Positions 53,543 to 64,000 of a DNA stretch of 64,000 bases are shown piece after piece. The DNA is from Amylostereum areolatum. Taxonomy: Eukaryota > Basidiomycota > Agaricomycetes > Russulales > Stereaceae. The notes beneath the pieces were generated by a model. That model ran no database searches, had not been told where the DNA came from, and saw only the letters and a list, made by a program, of their open reading frames with translations. The DNA is taken from assembly GCA_012932865.1 (NCBI GenBank), contig SAXG01000039.1, forward strand, positions 366,506 through 430,505, in the 5' to 3' direction. The stretch's first letter is position 1, and each line of letters opens with the position of its first letter. The position numbers were made by a program, and so were the translations under genes.

Positions 53543-56500
53543 TCACCTGCTCGCTCCGCACGTTCGCCCTCCCCGCAGCGTCCGTTCCTCAGCCCCCTCC
53601 CGCTCTCGCCAGAAGCAGTCCCCGCTCCCCGCCTCGTAGAACATCCGGTACGTCCCCAAACTCACCCGGATCGCCAACCCTCCCTCCATCCGCACCCCCC
53701 CGGATCCCGTCGGCCCCTCCTCCGGCGCCATCTGTCTATTTTCGCCCCCGTCAGCACCCTCCCCTCAACCGCAAAAATAGCCACCCCGCCAAAACACGCA
53801 CCTCCGCACAAAAATAGGCCGACGCCCGACCACCTGCCCGTTCGCGTCCCGCACCCATTCCGTCGGATACTCCAGCACGTAGCTGTCCACGTACTCCCGC
53901 CACCGATCCAGCGCGCTCGCGCTCCGCCCGTCGTCCACGCTCGCCTCGTCCGCACCCACCAGTTGGACCCGCATCACCTTCGATTCCCGGTCCTGTGGGG
54001 CCAAAACCCAAAATTAACATCCGAGCGCCTCCAAATCGATGACGATCCCCTCCCCCCGTCCCCACAATCTCCGCAAATAAAACCAGCACGCTCACCCATT
54101 CAATCCGGTACAAGTTGTCGTCCGCTCCGACCCTCCGCTCCGCCTCCCGACGGTAGCGTATAATCTCCCGTCGAGTGAACGTCGCCTCGTTACGGTGCTT
54201 TCGCAGGAAGTGCCACAGTTCCTGGCACTTCTGGTCCGAGACCACCGTCTGCACCTGTTCAGGGAAAAGAATCGAGAAAGAAGATGAAAGCGATCACACG
54301 CCCCGTGAGCATCCCGAGACCTTTCAAATGCCGCCCGAGCGGCTGATCCGAAATCACCCACCTGTTTGATCAGGGCCGCGATAATTTTGTCCACCGTGTA
54401 CAGCAAGAACGCCTGTTGGCGCACAAACCATTTCAGCACGTCAACGCCATCGATCCATCCACGACGAACGAGGGTGGCACGAAATGAACGCACCTTCGTT
54501 CCGAAGAACCATCGCAGCTGCTCCTCGAACGCCGCCTGGTCCACATCGCTGTTGAACATCTTCTCGCACAGGTCCAGCAGGTACTGGTACAGCACGTTCG
54601 AGTGCACGTCCCCCGCCTCCACCCCGCTCGTCCCCGCCGCCTCGAGCACCTGCATCAACGTCGCCGCCGACCCCTGCGGGTCATCCAACCCCAACTCGAC
54701 CGCGATCGGATTCGGCAGCAGGTGCGCGTAGCGCTCCTTGGCGGCCTTCGCCCCCACCTCTTTGCAGGCCAGCAAGCGCGAATACAGCAGCTGCGTTTGC
54801 AAATCCCGCCCGACCCGGGGACGAATATGAAAAGATAGAGAGAGAAAAAAACAAAACGTCGATCAGCTCCCGGCTCGGTCTGATGTACACATGTGAAACG
54901 CGCGGGACTCGCCCACTCACCTGAAGCAGCCGCAGCAACGTGTAATACGTCGTGTTCGCGAAGAACGGTTTGGAGGCCACACCCGCATCCCTGACAGCAG
55001 CCACCGCCTCGGGTGCACTCTCGCGCACCCAGACGTCTTGCGCTTGTCCATTTTCGCCCGCCCCCGGCACCGCATTTTCGTCATGCACACTATCCCCCGG
55101 AGGGGACGCCCGCGGCCCAGCAGAAGAAGATTGCACGCCGTCCATGGCGACAGGCGACGCTGCCTGGGAACCGGTGGCGGAGCCGGAGGTCGTACGCACG
55201 GACTTGTCGCGTGCGGTCTTGAGCAGCTTCCTCCGCAGGTCGCCCGGGTGGACGCCCGCGCTCGTAGAGCGATTCCCCACCGGCGCGTCGTCGCCATCCG
55301 CGCCGTCCCCCTGCTCGTCGCTCGAATCGTCGTCCTGCCAGTCTTGCGGTCCGCACGCGGCGTTGAACTCGGGCATGGGCTGCATGCAGAGCACCGGCAC
55401 GAACTGGCGCAGGAACTTCTCCACCGAGCGGCGCTCCGGCTGACTGTATACGCTTTGGTTGTGGTCCAAATATGTGTACACCAACTTGAGGGTATCGTGC
55501 AGGACCGACGTGTCGGCGAACGGAAACTCGAGCTGGTACCCCCAGCGATCCGACGTAGATCGCAGGTGTCCCCACGAGCTCGGCCATGCGCACTTGCTCG
55601 CCCTTGATATTCTCGATCTCGGCCACGAAGGACTTGGTCGTGATGTTCTTCTTATCGTTCGCCTTGAAGTTGATGCCGGTGTGGTCCAGCGATTTGTAAA
55701 AGTTCTTCATGTCGACCTGCCGCCAGGTGACGCCCCACTCCCTCTGCGCGCGCCGCCACTCCTCGTTCTTTTGCTTCAGCCGCGTGAGCACGACCGGCAC
55801 CGCGACGCTCGGGGATTCCTGCAGCGCCTGATACACCTCCATCCCCGCGTCCTTCCCATACACTTTTTTTAGCGTGCGCTGATAAATGCACTTGCTCTGA
55901 CCCCCCAGATCCGGCTTCAGTTTGAACAGCGTGCGCTCCTCGTGTGTCATCTCATCGATGCGTGCATTCACGGGTTCCAGGATCGCGATCGTCCGCGCGA
56001 GGCCCTCCAGATGGATCTGATATTCGTGCCGTTCGTCTTCGCACCGATGGATGGACTCTTCGTAGGTGTTCTTCTTGTGCGACACGAAGCCCGTCTCCTC
56101 CGAGGCCCACGTCGGGTGGGAGACCCACTCGTCGTTCAGCACCGACCGGGCGAGCTGGTCGCGCCCTGAGGTGGCTAATTTTGCTTCCTATAGGGTTAAC
56201 GTTCGCTAAATTAGCCACGCGACCCAATGACTTCGGGCACGAAAGAACAGAACGCACGCTATCCGGCAGCCTGCGATAACTGGGTCCTTCCCCGTCGTCC
56301 ACGGCTCTGGGAAGGATAGCTTCTGGGGGGCCCGTGCGAATGCTGCCAGGGGGGCCGTATTCGACGTTGCCCTGCTTGTCGTCCCAACTCAAAAGCGTCT
56401 TGAATTGGGCCAGCAGATCGCCGTTGCCGAGGAAGGCCTCCACGGTGTGTGACGAGCTGTTTGGCGTCGATGATGTCCCTCGTGTACATGCTGAGCAGCT

Positions 56501-58822
56501 TGAGAAAGTCGTCGTAGGCCTCCCGGGCTTCGAGCAGTTTCTTCGCGCGGTCGAAGAACGCGAGCTCGTCCTGGGTCGTCGAACTCGGAACCGGCCATCT
56601 GCGAGATAGGGATCCCGGGCTGGGACGAGTAGTTCAATGCGGAGGACAGCGGTGGCACGAAATGGGACATCGTAGGGACGTGAGGGTTTGGAAGAGCGGG
56701 AGGGAGAGGGTGGCGTTTGGTAGGAAGTACTGAACGCGGGAGATTGGGCGCGTCCTTTGTTCGCTGTCTTGGACACGCGCTGACGCTTCCTGGCGTCCTA
56801 TCCATGCCATCGATCTCAATATCGGATGACACTATAAAGCCAAGCAACGCACCTTCACAGGCTCCACCTTCGTCGACGGCGCACTTTCCCTTGCCGGCTC
56901 CCGTTTTCCTACGCCTCGACGACGCTTGTTTCTGCGGCGACAGCGATCCACTGGCGTCCAACCCCCATGACCCTGGCGCGCCGCCGCCGCCAGGACCGTT
57001 GGAGGGATAGGGCAGGATGGCACCGAGGTGAGGCGCGGGCATGGCTGATCCAGCGATGTCCGGGAGGAAATCTTTAATTCCCCTAGGAGATCCTCGGCGT
57101 CCTTGAACAGCACTTGGACTTGCGTGTAAACCTACGCCACGCGCATCAATACAACTCGTCTCACGGCCCATACATCGAGGCAGATGGACGGGGAAGTTTA
57201 CGTCTACGCATAGACAGTGATGACACACTCACATCGTGCATCATTTTCTGCTCACGCTGAGCCTGTCCTTGCGGGTCCTTGGACTGCGCCGTCTGCTCCT
57301 TGCGGTACGCCTGCAAAATCTCGAGGAACTGCTTGTAGGTGTTCGGGTCGTCCGGAAACCGGGTCTTGATCTTGTTCAGATACTGGATCGCGTGGTCGAA
57401 CTCCCCCGCATTGGCCGCCCGGGACTCGACGGGTGCTTTGTTGCCCATGTTGCCAAGGACGGAGGCCATGGCGGTCGTGCTGAGAGCACCGTGGGGACCT
57501 GGGGAGAATGGCGTGACAATCCCGGGATAATGTTGGGGGTGGGGATGGAGGCCGGGGGTGACGGGGCGGGAGTTGGGAATGGGCATCGTCGAGTGTGGCG
57601 GCGCAAAGGAGGGTTGATTCAATGGGGACGTGCCGGGAAAACCGAAGCCGCCGTGACCGCCAACCGAAGACTTGACGATGCCGGTGGGGGTGGTGACGGT
57701 GATGGCGTGGGGGTCGAGGTGTCGGAAGCGTTGATGTGGTAGCCCGGGGGAAGAAACGTGTTGAATCCTTCGATGAGGTAGGGGTTTCCGTGAAAGAGCA
57801 TAGACACGCGGTTGATCACAGCCGGGAGTGTCGATGCTGGGCGGTGTCGGCCGTCAGCGGGGCATGGAGGGACGAAGAAAAGAGGGGACGGAGAAGAAGA
57901 AAAGAGGCAACAAGACATCGACGTCCCTAATTAGGCAGGAGCACGGCGGGGCGGGAGACCGGAGCGGTGCGCGTGCTCGTTCGTGCGGGTCCTCGGTGCA
58001 CAAGTAGGGGAGTGCGAAGGGAGGAACGGGACGCTGGTCCAGATGTCGTGGACACGGAGATAGGATAGGAACGATGGATGATGGATGTATGCGCGCATGC
58101 CACGACCGTTCGCCCTCGCACACGGTCCCTGCCTGCCCACCTCGGTCCCCACGCGCGTCACGTCGCGGCGCCCGACCCAGCCCATCCATCACCCTCCAGC
58201 CCAAACAGCCCAGGCCACACCAAGCAAGGAAAGAAGAAAGTGGAAGAATAGAAAGATGGGGACGCCGAACGCGCTGGGGGAGAAACTCACTGCTGGCCCT
58301 TGAAATCCTTCATGATGTCCAAGAAGTGGTTGTACACGTCCGGCTTGTCCTGGAACTGCAGCTTGACCGCGTCGAGGTAGCTGAGGGCGTCTGTGACGTT
58401 GAGTGGCCGACCAGTCTCCGATGTTCTGGCCGGGGCTGGGCGCGTTTCGTCGGGGATGGGGGGTGTCGCCGGTGCGGGGAATGGCGGTCGGGGGGACGCG
58501 AACGGGTGTGCATCGGGAGGGTGTTGAGGGGGAAGGGGTGGGAGTGAGCGTTTGGAGCGTGGAGGTAGGGATCTGGCTGGTGGGACATGGGCGGAAGCGG
58601 GATGTGGACTGGTTGCGGTGGGAGGCTGTCGCACTGGAGTGATGGGTGGGCCTCGGGCCGGTGAGGGCGGGCTTGCCACGACGTCGGGGCGAGGGTGAAG
58701 TTGGAGCTGGGGCGGGGGCGGGGGGCGGGAACGGGGGGAAGAGCGGCCGGAGTGGCAGAGGAGGGAGTTTGTGGGAGAAGTGGTGTGGAAGAAGACCGTT
58801 CGTCGCCGTCGTTCACAATCAT
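53543..58822 (-). CDS. SIN3: transcriptional corepressor Sin3
   Basis: This is the scaffold of the Rpd3/HDAC1 histone deacetylase complex in the nucleus. It has a Pro-rich N-terminus, then PAH1 ([38 protein letters not shown]...[17 protein letters not shown]) and PAH2 ([36 protein letters not shown]...[20 protein letters not shown]). PAH3 follows ([26 protein letters not shown]...[15 protein letters not shown]), with [17 protein letters not shown]. The HDAC-interaction domain starts [22 protein letters not shown]. The Sin3a C-terminal domain includes [20 protein letters not shown] and ENFF-like [21 protein letters not shown], and [16 protein letters not shown]. One-base frame changes occur near 57,820, 57,717, 57,072, 56,447 and possibly 56,580 and 55,541, all inside conserved sequence. 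Assembly error is likelier than a pseudogene, but not proven. The start (58,822 or 58,886) is unresolved. Confidence 0.9.
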
Positions 58823-58894
58823 CGTTCGGCAATTTGGACAAGGCGCTTGAGCCTCGACGCTCGCGCGAAGGTTCGTTCACACACACCTTTATCT

Positions 58895-58904
58895 AATCTT
58901 ATCT
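58895..58904 (+). promoter_or_regulatory. GATA-type decamer AATCTTATCT upstream of Sin3
   Basis: It is preceded by a second TTATCT in the same orientation (TTATCTAATCTTATCTCC). It lies just upstream of the candidate Sin3 start codons and matches the decamer in the two divergent promoters at 20,962 and 26,025. Confidence 0.5.
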
Positions 58905-58984
58905 CCCCTCCTTCGCGGGCACGTGCTCTTCCGTTCATCTCGAGTAAATCGGATGGTATTAGAACACGGCCGTGGATAAGTACA

Positions 58985-60140
58985 TTATATGGATGATCGA
59001 GTCCGCCTGTGCCCAAACCACCGTCGTCCCGAATATCCTTTCTCCGAACTCGACACTCTCAATCCTGAGGCTACAGACTCCTGCCTACAAACCCCCTCCG
59101 TGCGCTCATCACCAGCCCGCTCCCGGCGCTCGTATCGCGCCCTCTCGATATAGTCCTCCGCATCCGGGGCGACAGGTGTTGGGAAGAAGAACGGCGCCGC
59201 ATAGGGGTCCGTGCGTTCGACCATCTTCACCCGCTTTTTTCGAGTCTGAGCGCGCAACTGGAACAGACGTGAATGAGCGAGCGGCCTCGGAGACGGCACG
59301 GAACACACACCCGTGGCACCAATCTCGCGGTCCGTCGGTCTGACACTCCGCACGGAGCCTGTCGCGTCCGAGAACGACTTGGCGCGTTTGACTTTGGGTT
59401 TGAGGTTGTAGCGATGGACGATGCGTGATGGAGTGGAACCGCTTGAGCGCGTGCTCCGCAAAGACGTGGAAACCGTCGTGCGAATGATGTGAGCGGTGTC
59501 TCCCTTCTGGGGTACGCGACGTGGGCAAAGACGACACAGGAGTGTTCATAACAGAGTTTGAGTGAATGGCAGCGGGGACGGGTGAAGAAGATGCATTAGG
59601 TATAGACGGGCCAGTCGTAAAAGAAGGGGGCGGAAAACGGTGGAATGGTATTAGGAACCGAGGGCGACTCCGAAGCCGTTGGCACTTCAGAACTTTCCTC
59701 GACGGTCGGGAGTGAAGGTGGGAGGGGACAGATATAGCTAAGACGGCTTTCGGGATGGGACCTCGGAGCAGGAGGGAGGTTGCTTGAACCCTCCGCCGAA
59801 ACGTTCTGGAAGGGAGGAGCGGTGGGCACAAAGGGTGGTGATGGGTCGGATGTGGCAAGGGTTAAGATAGAGCGGTGCAGAGGGGTCGTCGGCAGTACTG
59901 GAGAGCTGCCGCAACAGTTCGAAGTTAGGGAGGTGTGGCTTGTGGTGCGAGCGACGGTAAGAACCGACATATGCCCATCGCAAGGAGGCTCTGGAGGCCG
60001 ATGTCTGTGTTTAGCGCGATGCAGGGGGGAGAAGGCGCTGTTACGTACCAGCAGCACGCCCCGCGTCGCCTCCGCCAATGCCGTCACCGGGACAGCGACC
60101 CAGACCAGCCACTTCCGTATGAAGAACCAGCACCATCCTG
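58985..60140 (-). CDS. uncertain hypothetical gene with one TM
   Basis: I do not recognise the product. On the minus strand a hydrophobic segment near 60,050-60,130 (WCWFFIRKWLVWVAVPVTAL AEATRGVLLV) is followed by GTACGT, a good donor. Then comes a Ser/Pro/Thr-rich frame from about 59,970 to 59,600 (TSHTSLTSNCCGSSPVLPTT), and finally a basic C-terminal frame 59,461-58,985 with YNLKPKVKRAKSFSDATGSV and DPYAAPFFFPTPVAPDAEDY IERARYERRE. These pieces look like exons of one small membrane protein with a disordered tail, but I could not fix all the joins. The start exon upstream of 60,140 was not found. Confidence 0.4.
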
Positions 60141-60884
60141 CTCAAGGGGACGAGGAGAACCTCTGGTCTGAAGACGGGGAGAGAGAGGTAACCAACGCAG
60201 GACGAGGAAGAGGACATGGGTGTTTGTGGCTTTGAGCGACTTCGATGTGAGCTTTAACAATGCATGAAAAAACGCGAGGTGGATGGTGGAAAGGCCGGTG
60301 GACCCGAACGAGGCTTATTCTTAAGTGCCCGCGGACGATGGTCTTGTGTATCGAAAGCGTAATCGGGGAAGACGCCCGGATGTGTCCAGCGTCCAGCATC
60401 CCCACCAGGGCGTGCGGAGGTTGGGCCATGACAAACCGCGATGACCTGAGGTCGAAGCATCCGCTGTCCAATGATCGAGAATGCTCGGTAGCTGGATTTG
60501 CTAAGGCCGTGAGTAGGTAGACGCCATAGGTTGTGCATACGTCCGAGTCATGCTAGAGAGTTGTACAAGGAATATAGATGATGGTTCGGGCTGGGGCTCG
60601 GAGAGAACGTCATAAGCCACGATACGTGCTGCAATCGGCGAGGGGATGCTCCGTGGACGGGGTGTGTTGACTAGCCTGCTCTGACGAGCTTTAAGATCTG
60701 AGACCCAGGTGCCACAAGCCTGAAAGGTTCCTCTTTGATTGGAAAGAGCCAGAGAACGGGATGGGCGCTGGAGGGTGGGTGAGGGGATTACCTATAATAA
60801 TATAGCATGTGCGGTTAACGTCTCAGCCGACGGGTCTGCTCCGTGTCCGAGCCTTCCACCCCACCACACGCATGGGAAAAGGAT
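60141..60884. other. intergenic, divergent promoter region
   Basis: This lies between the uncertain minus-strand gene and Sho1. It includes a short TATA-like ACCTATAATAATATAGC near 60,790. No gene is seen. Confidence 0.45.
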
Positions 60885-62426
60885 ATGCAGAGAAAGGTTT
60901 CAGACATCTGGATGGTGGACGAACGAGAGAAGCTAGAAGAGACGGAAAGGCCGGAAAAGGCGAAGATCACGTGAGTGACCGGCGGGGGGCGATGGGCGCT
61001 GACGAGCGTTGGGTTTGCATTTGCTTCATCTCTGCGGCTGGCCTGTGCACCTCCTCGACGTCCTCGACGTCCCCTTTGTCCCCCTTTCTTCTTTTATCAC
61101 ATACGCTAGTCATGCCGCCCGAGGTAACGAAGGTCTCGACTTCACCCCGATCCTCACCCATTATCTCTTCCTCTTCACAACTATCCTCGCCGTCGTACGT
61201 CCGCTCTCTCTTCTTCCCCACGCATCCCCCTCTCACCCTTTTTCTTCCAGGTCGGCTGGTTTGTCGCTTTCATCAGCCAGATTGTCGTCACTGCAGATGG
61301 TGAGCTCTATTCGTGCTCGCCGCCCACCGCACCGAGCCTGAATATCATCCCCTAGTCGGCCACGGAGCCGTCGGCACCCTCTGGTTCGCCATCTTCCTCC
61401 AACTTTTCCTCATCCTCGGCGTCCTCTACACCCTCGCAAGCGACTCGATAGCCATGAATCGCTACCAAATATCTACATTCGGCTCTGTCGCCCTCGTTTT
61501 CGCCGTCATCGGCGTCAACGACAGCATCTTCCGCGGAACCGCCTCCCTCGGCGCTCAGGCCGCCGGCTGGCTCATCCTCGCCGTCGTCGACATCCTCTGG
61601 GTGCTCTTCTTCACCGCAGAGGAAGACTCGCTCATGCTCCACGTTTTCAACTCGCTCGGCACAGGCGGCCTCACCCCTCCCTCCCGCCGTCGCCGCACAC
61701 GCCAGACCTCCGTCCACAACCTGGGCATCAGCGGTGGGGTATCTAACGGCTACGGTGGCGGCGGCGGCGGGTATTCGCCCACGGGCGGCATCGGCCCCAA
61801 CACGTACGACGCCAAGCTCAACAACAGCTTTGGCGCCGCCGGCGGTATCCGTAGTCAAAACAGCTTCCACGCTGCCAGCGTAGATGGCGCCCAAGCGCGG
61901 AGCCTCAATGGTCCTGCCTCGGGTACGCCCAACGCAACACCTGGCGTAGGCCAGTCGGCCCTTCCCCCGGACACGAGCGCAGGCATCAATTCACCCCTAA
62001 TGAGCCCGGGCAACGCGGGCGTCGGGTGCAGGCGGCGGCCCTGGCCTGCCAGAAGACACGAGCGGGGCATCGGAGGGGTACATGTACAAGGCGAAGGCGC
62101 TGTTCGCCTGTGAGTCCACATCTCTCGCTTGGTCCTTGTTTTTGACGTCATCGCGCTGGCTATCTTCCCATCCGCCATTCACTCCCTTCTTCTGACTTGG
62201 CTTGCTGCGCAGACACCGCCTCGCCGGACGACCCCAACGAAATATCATTCGCGAAGGGGGAGATACTCGATATCGTGGACAAACAAGGGAAGTGGTGGCA
62301 AGCGAAGAAGGACGATGGGACGATAGGAAGTACGTGATCCGTTCCTTTGGCGACAATGCCCCGTCGGCTGACCTTCGACATTTTCCCGTCCCAGTCGCGC
62401 CGTCAAACTACCTACAAATCATCTAG
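60885..62426 (+). CDS. SHO1: osmosensor Sho1 (4-TM plus SH3)
   Basis: This is a plasma-membrane adaptor of the HOG osmostress MAPK branch that binds Pbs2 through its SH3 domain. TM1 is [23 protein letters not shown]2 [22 protein letters not shown]3 [26 protein letters not shown]4 and loop are [20 protein letters not shown] followed by [25 protein letters not shown] Gly/Ser-rich linker precedes the SH3 domain [64 protein letters not shown] and P.NY are the SH3 ligand-binding residues. The proposed start exon (60,885-60,970) joins at a GTGAGT donor to 61,110 in frame, but the N-terminus is unproven. The linker and SH3 frames differ. A 61,922-62,032 intron (GTACGC...GTGCAG) or one extra G at 62,024-62,026 would reconcile them. 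Confidence 0.92.
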
Positions 62427-63334
62427 GAAGGGCCTCGCCGCGCGAGTCCGCGGTTGTGTCCACGATACAGAATCCGAACCTCTCACGAGCTTCGATTGCC
62501 CCGCCGCCAGCGCCGCTTGGACAGGACATCGATACCTTTTCCCTTTCTCTATGATAATGAGCCCCACGTTGTCGACCACCACCTTCCCTCCTTGCACGCT
62601 GCTCCATCTTCCTCCATCCAGCGCGCGATCTTCTTTTGGTGCCCCGACACGCCGTCGCTGTACATACCCGGCTTTCCCACCTATCCCCCACCCCCTACCC
62701 CCCCACACTACACTCACGTCTGCTCCGCTTTTTTCTCTTTGGTTCGTTGTGTCTACGTTCGTGCTCGCGCGCAGGATCGCCATGCGCCGCTCCTCGTTCG
62801 GCATGTTATCTTTCGTATCGGACACAATCTTGGAGAGGGCTCTTCAACCCCTCTTGTTTCTCCACCCGCGCCTGTCTACCTGTCCCCTCCTTGTGTATTT
62901 TTTTCCTGCCACGAGTCTGTCCTGTCCGCTACGTTGCTGTTTGTGTGATCAATATATAGCTCGCTCTCGCGTACCCCCCCCCACTCCACGCCCGTGGCAT
63001 CTCGCGCGCGATGCACGGTAAGTCAGAATTCGACACGGTGAGAACTTGGAAGCGCCATTTGTGGTGAGTCTCACGAGCGAATGCACGTCTAGTACATAGG
63101 AATTACTTAGGAGGTTGGGATTCCAACTGCGGATGGAGTAACACTCGTACACATTTTGTAAAGTCCGAACGAGTAGAGGCAGGTACTAAGGCGTCCTTCT
63201 CGCTCAAGCGCTCAGCGCTCAGCTTCGGCTTCGGTAGCGCCCATGATTGTGATGAGGAAATACGGAACGCATGGATTCTCCCAGCCTGTCCCCTCCATGC
63301 TATCCAGCAAATTCCCCTCCCTTCTCACCTAACC
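62427..63334. other. intergenic with heptamer repeat
   Basis: This holds the Sho1 3' UTR and the promoter of the following transporter. It contains the GAGCGCT-type heptamer repeat at 63,208-63,223. A long open frame across 62,347-63,021 is CT-rich and low-complexity, and I do not consider it coding. Confidence 0.5.
63208..63223. repeat. heptamer tandem repeat GCGCTCA
   Basis: This is two and a bit copies of GCGCTCA, the reverse complement of the GCTGAGC repeat at 33,369-33,388. Confidence 0.7.
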
Positions 63335-64000
63335 ATGTCCATGTTTGATGCATCGACCAATCCTGCTGATGCCGCCGTGAACCCTCAGGCTGTTTCTCAG
63401 ACAGAGTTGGAAGGTTCTGCTGCCGAAACGCCCAGAGACGCAGAGGACACCCTGTATTACGCCATCATTCTGGATGAGCAGCTGCAACAGCGCAAGCATC
63501 GGCCATGGTGGAGGAGACCTTCCTACTGGTGGTGCGTTACTGCGTCTTTTTTTCCCCGCGTGTCCGTGTCTTCTCAAGCTCGTCGTGTGCACCATCGCAG
63601 GCAGATATGCATTATTCCTGTCACCCTCTTAGCGATAGGGGCCACCGTCCCCGCTAAGATGGAACTGATCAATGCAGTTGTATGCCAGTCGCAACGAGCG
63701 GTTCGCGACGGTTCGTTGGACACGATACCCGTGGGACCTTGCCACTCCGATCCCAAGGTTCAGGCTGGAGCAACTGCTATCATCGCTGGTGGGCATCTCA
63801 TGCATCCCGCGTAGCTCAAAACTGACCGCCCTTCGAGCTATGACAACGCTGACGGGCATCCTGGCGTGTATCACCACGCCGCGATGGGGTTCCGTGCGTT
63901 CAATATGCATTTCTGTTGTTCGCCACCACTCTGATATGGATCCCAGTTATCCGACCGCTACGGACGTGTTTTCGTGCTCCGAGTCTACTACGGTTTTTGG
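63335..64000 (+). CDS. MFS transporter, 3'-truncated by window edge
   Basis: This is the N-terminal part of a major facilitator, probably of the tetracycline-resistance-like/HIAT1 branch common in basidiomycetes. It starts MSMFDASTNPADAAVNPQAV with a Ser/Glu-rich cytosolic lead, then RKHRPWWRRPSYWW. After an intron of about 68 nt comes TM1 (QICIIPVTLLAIGATVPAKM) with an extracellular loop GPCHSDPKVQAGATAI IA. A further exon (MTTLTGILACITTPRWGS) joins across a short intron to LSDRYGRVFVLRVYYG. The GSLSDRYGR signature is the MFS loop 2-3 motif. The WWRRPS lead is typical of this fungal branch. The substrate is unknown, and the gene runs off at base 64,000. Confidence 0.88.

Noticed and set aside
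62347..63021. 224-codon plus-strand frame after Sho1
   Set aside because: It is CT-rich, low-complexity, overlaps the last Sho1 exons out of frame, and has no domain.
1..64000. tRNA, rRNA or snRNA genes
   Set aside because: I looked for B-box-like GGTTCGAATCC sequences and paired stems on both strands and found none I would defend. A covariance-model scan would be decisive.
1..64000. A secondary-metabolite or defence gene cluster
   Set aside because: No polyketide synthase, peptide synthetase, terpene cyclase, P450 group or NLR gene is present. The two MFS genes sit at opposite ends and are unrelated in position.

Overview
This is a gene-dense stretch of fungal nuclear DNA, most likely from a basidiomycete of the Agaricomycetes. 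The genes are broken by many short GT-AG introns (mostly about 45-90 nt), often several per gene. The proteins recognised (Sly1, Sin3, PalI/Rim9, Sho1, Csc1, GHITM, uL13m, Syo1, TBL1- and WDR23-type WD40 proteins) are fungal in architecture. There is no operon structure, no bacterial gene and no CRISPR. I cannot name the species.

Layout. 1-1,530: 3' part of a DHA1-type MFS transporter. 2-7 kb: sparse, holding an unrecognised minus-strand gene, a small gene with a degenerate PAH (Sin3-type) fold, and a doubtful minus-strand gene. 7.2-9.2 kb: a small one-TM proline-rich protein and a 67-aa protein. 10.0-14.7 kb: a large Csc1/OSCA (DUF221) channel. 15.4-15.6 kb: a mini-protein with an MGC lipidation start and a C-terminal PPPY. 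16.7-31.2 kb: the core housekeeping block, with Sly1, GHITM-type Bax-inhibitor protein, mitochondrial uL13, an acidic hypothetical protein, a TBL1/Sif2 WD40 protein, WDR23/DCAF11, a beta-trefoil protein and a secreted two-LysM protein. 33.6-41.9 kb: PalI/Rim9, a secretory-pathway ureohydrolase, a GNAT acetyltransferase, a HIT/Fhit hydrolase, and a membrane protein with 11-residue amphipathic repeats. 42.1-42.6 kb: a probable solo LTR. 43.1-58.8 kb: a NAK-family kinase, Syo1, a membrane protein rich in PSAPP motifs, and the corepressor Sin3. 59-64 kb: an uncertain gene, the osmosensor Sho1, and the 5' part of a second MFS transporter running off the end.

Themes. Several products sit at the plasma membrane and sense or respond to stress (Csc1, PalI, Sho1), or carry short ligands for ESCRT-I (PSAP) and Nedd4/Rsp5 WW domains (PPxY). 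Two chromatin corepressor components (Sin3 and TBL1/Sif2) are present. Two mitochondrial genes (GHITM, uL13m) and two WD40 genes (TBL1, WDR23) are arranged as divergent pairs with spacers of 217 and 269 bp. Both spacers, and the region just upstream of Sin3, contain the same decamer AATCTTATCT (GATA-type).

Sequence quality. Sin3 contains several one-base reading-frame changes inside conserved domains, and the kinase and LysM genes may each contain one. I read these as probable assembly indels rather than gene death, but I cannot test that here. I see no complete previously undescribed system. The most original leads are the PSAPP/PPxY membrane protein, the MGC...PPPY mini-protein, the 11-mer repeat protein and the shared promoter decamer.
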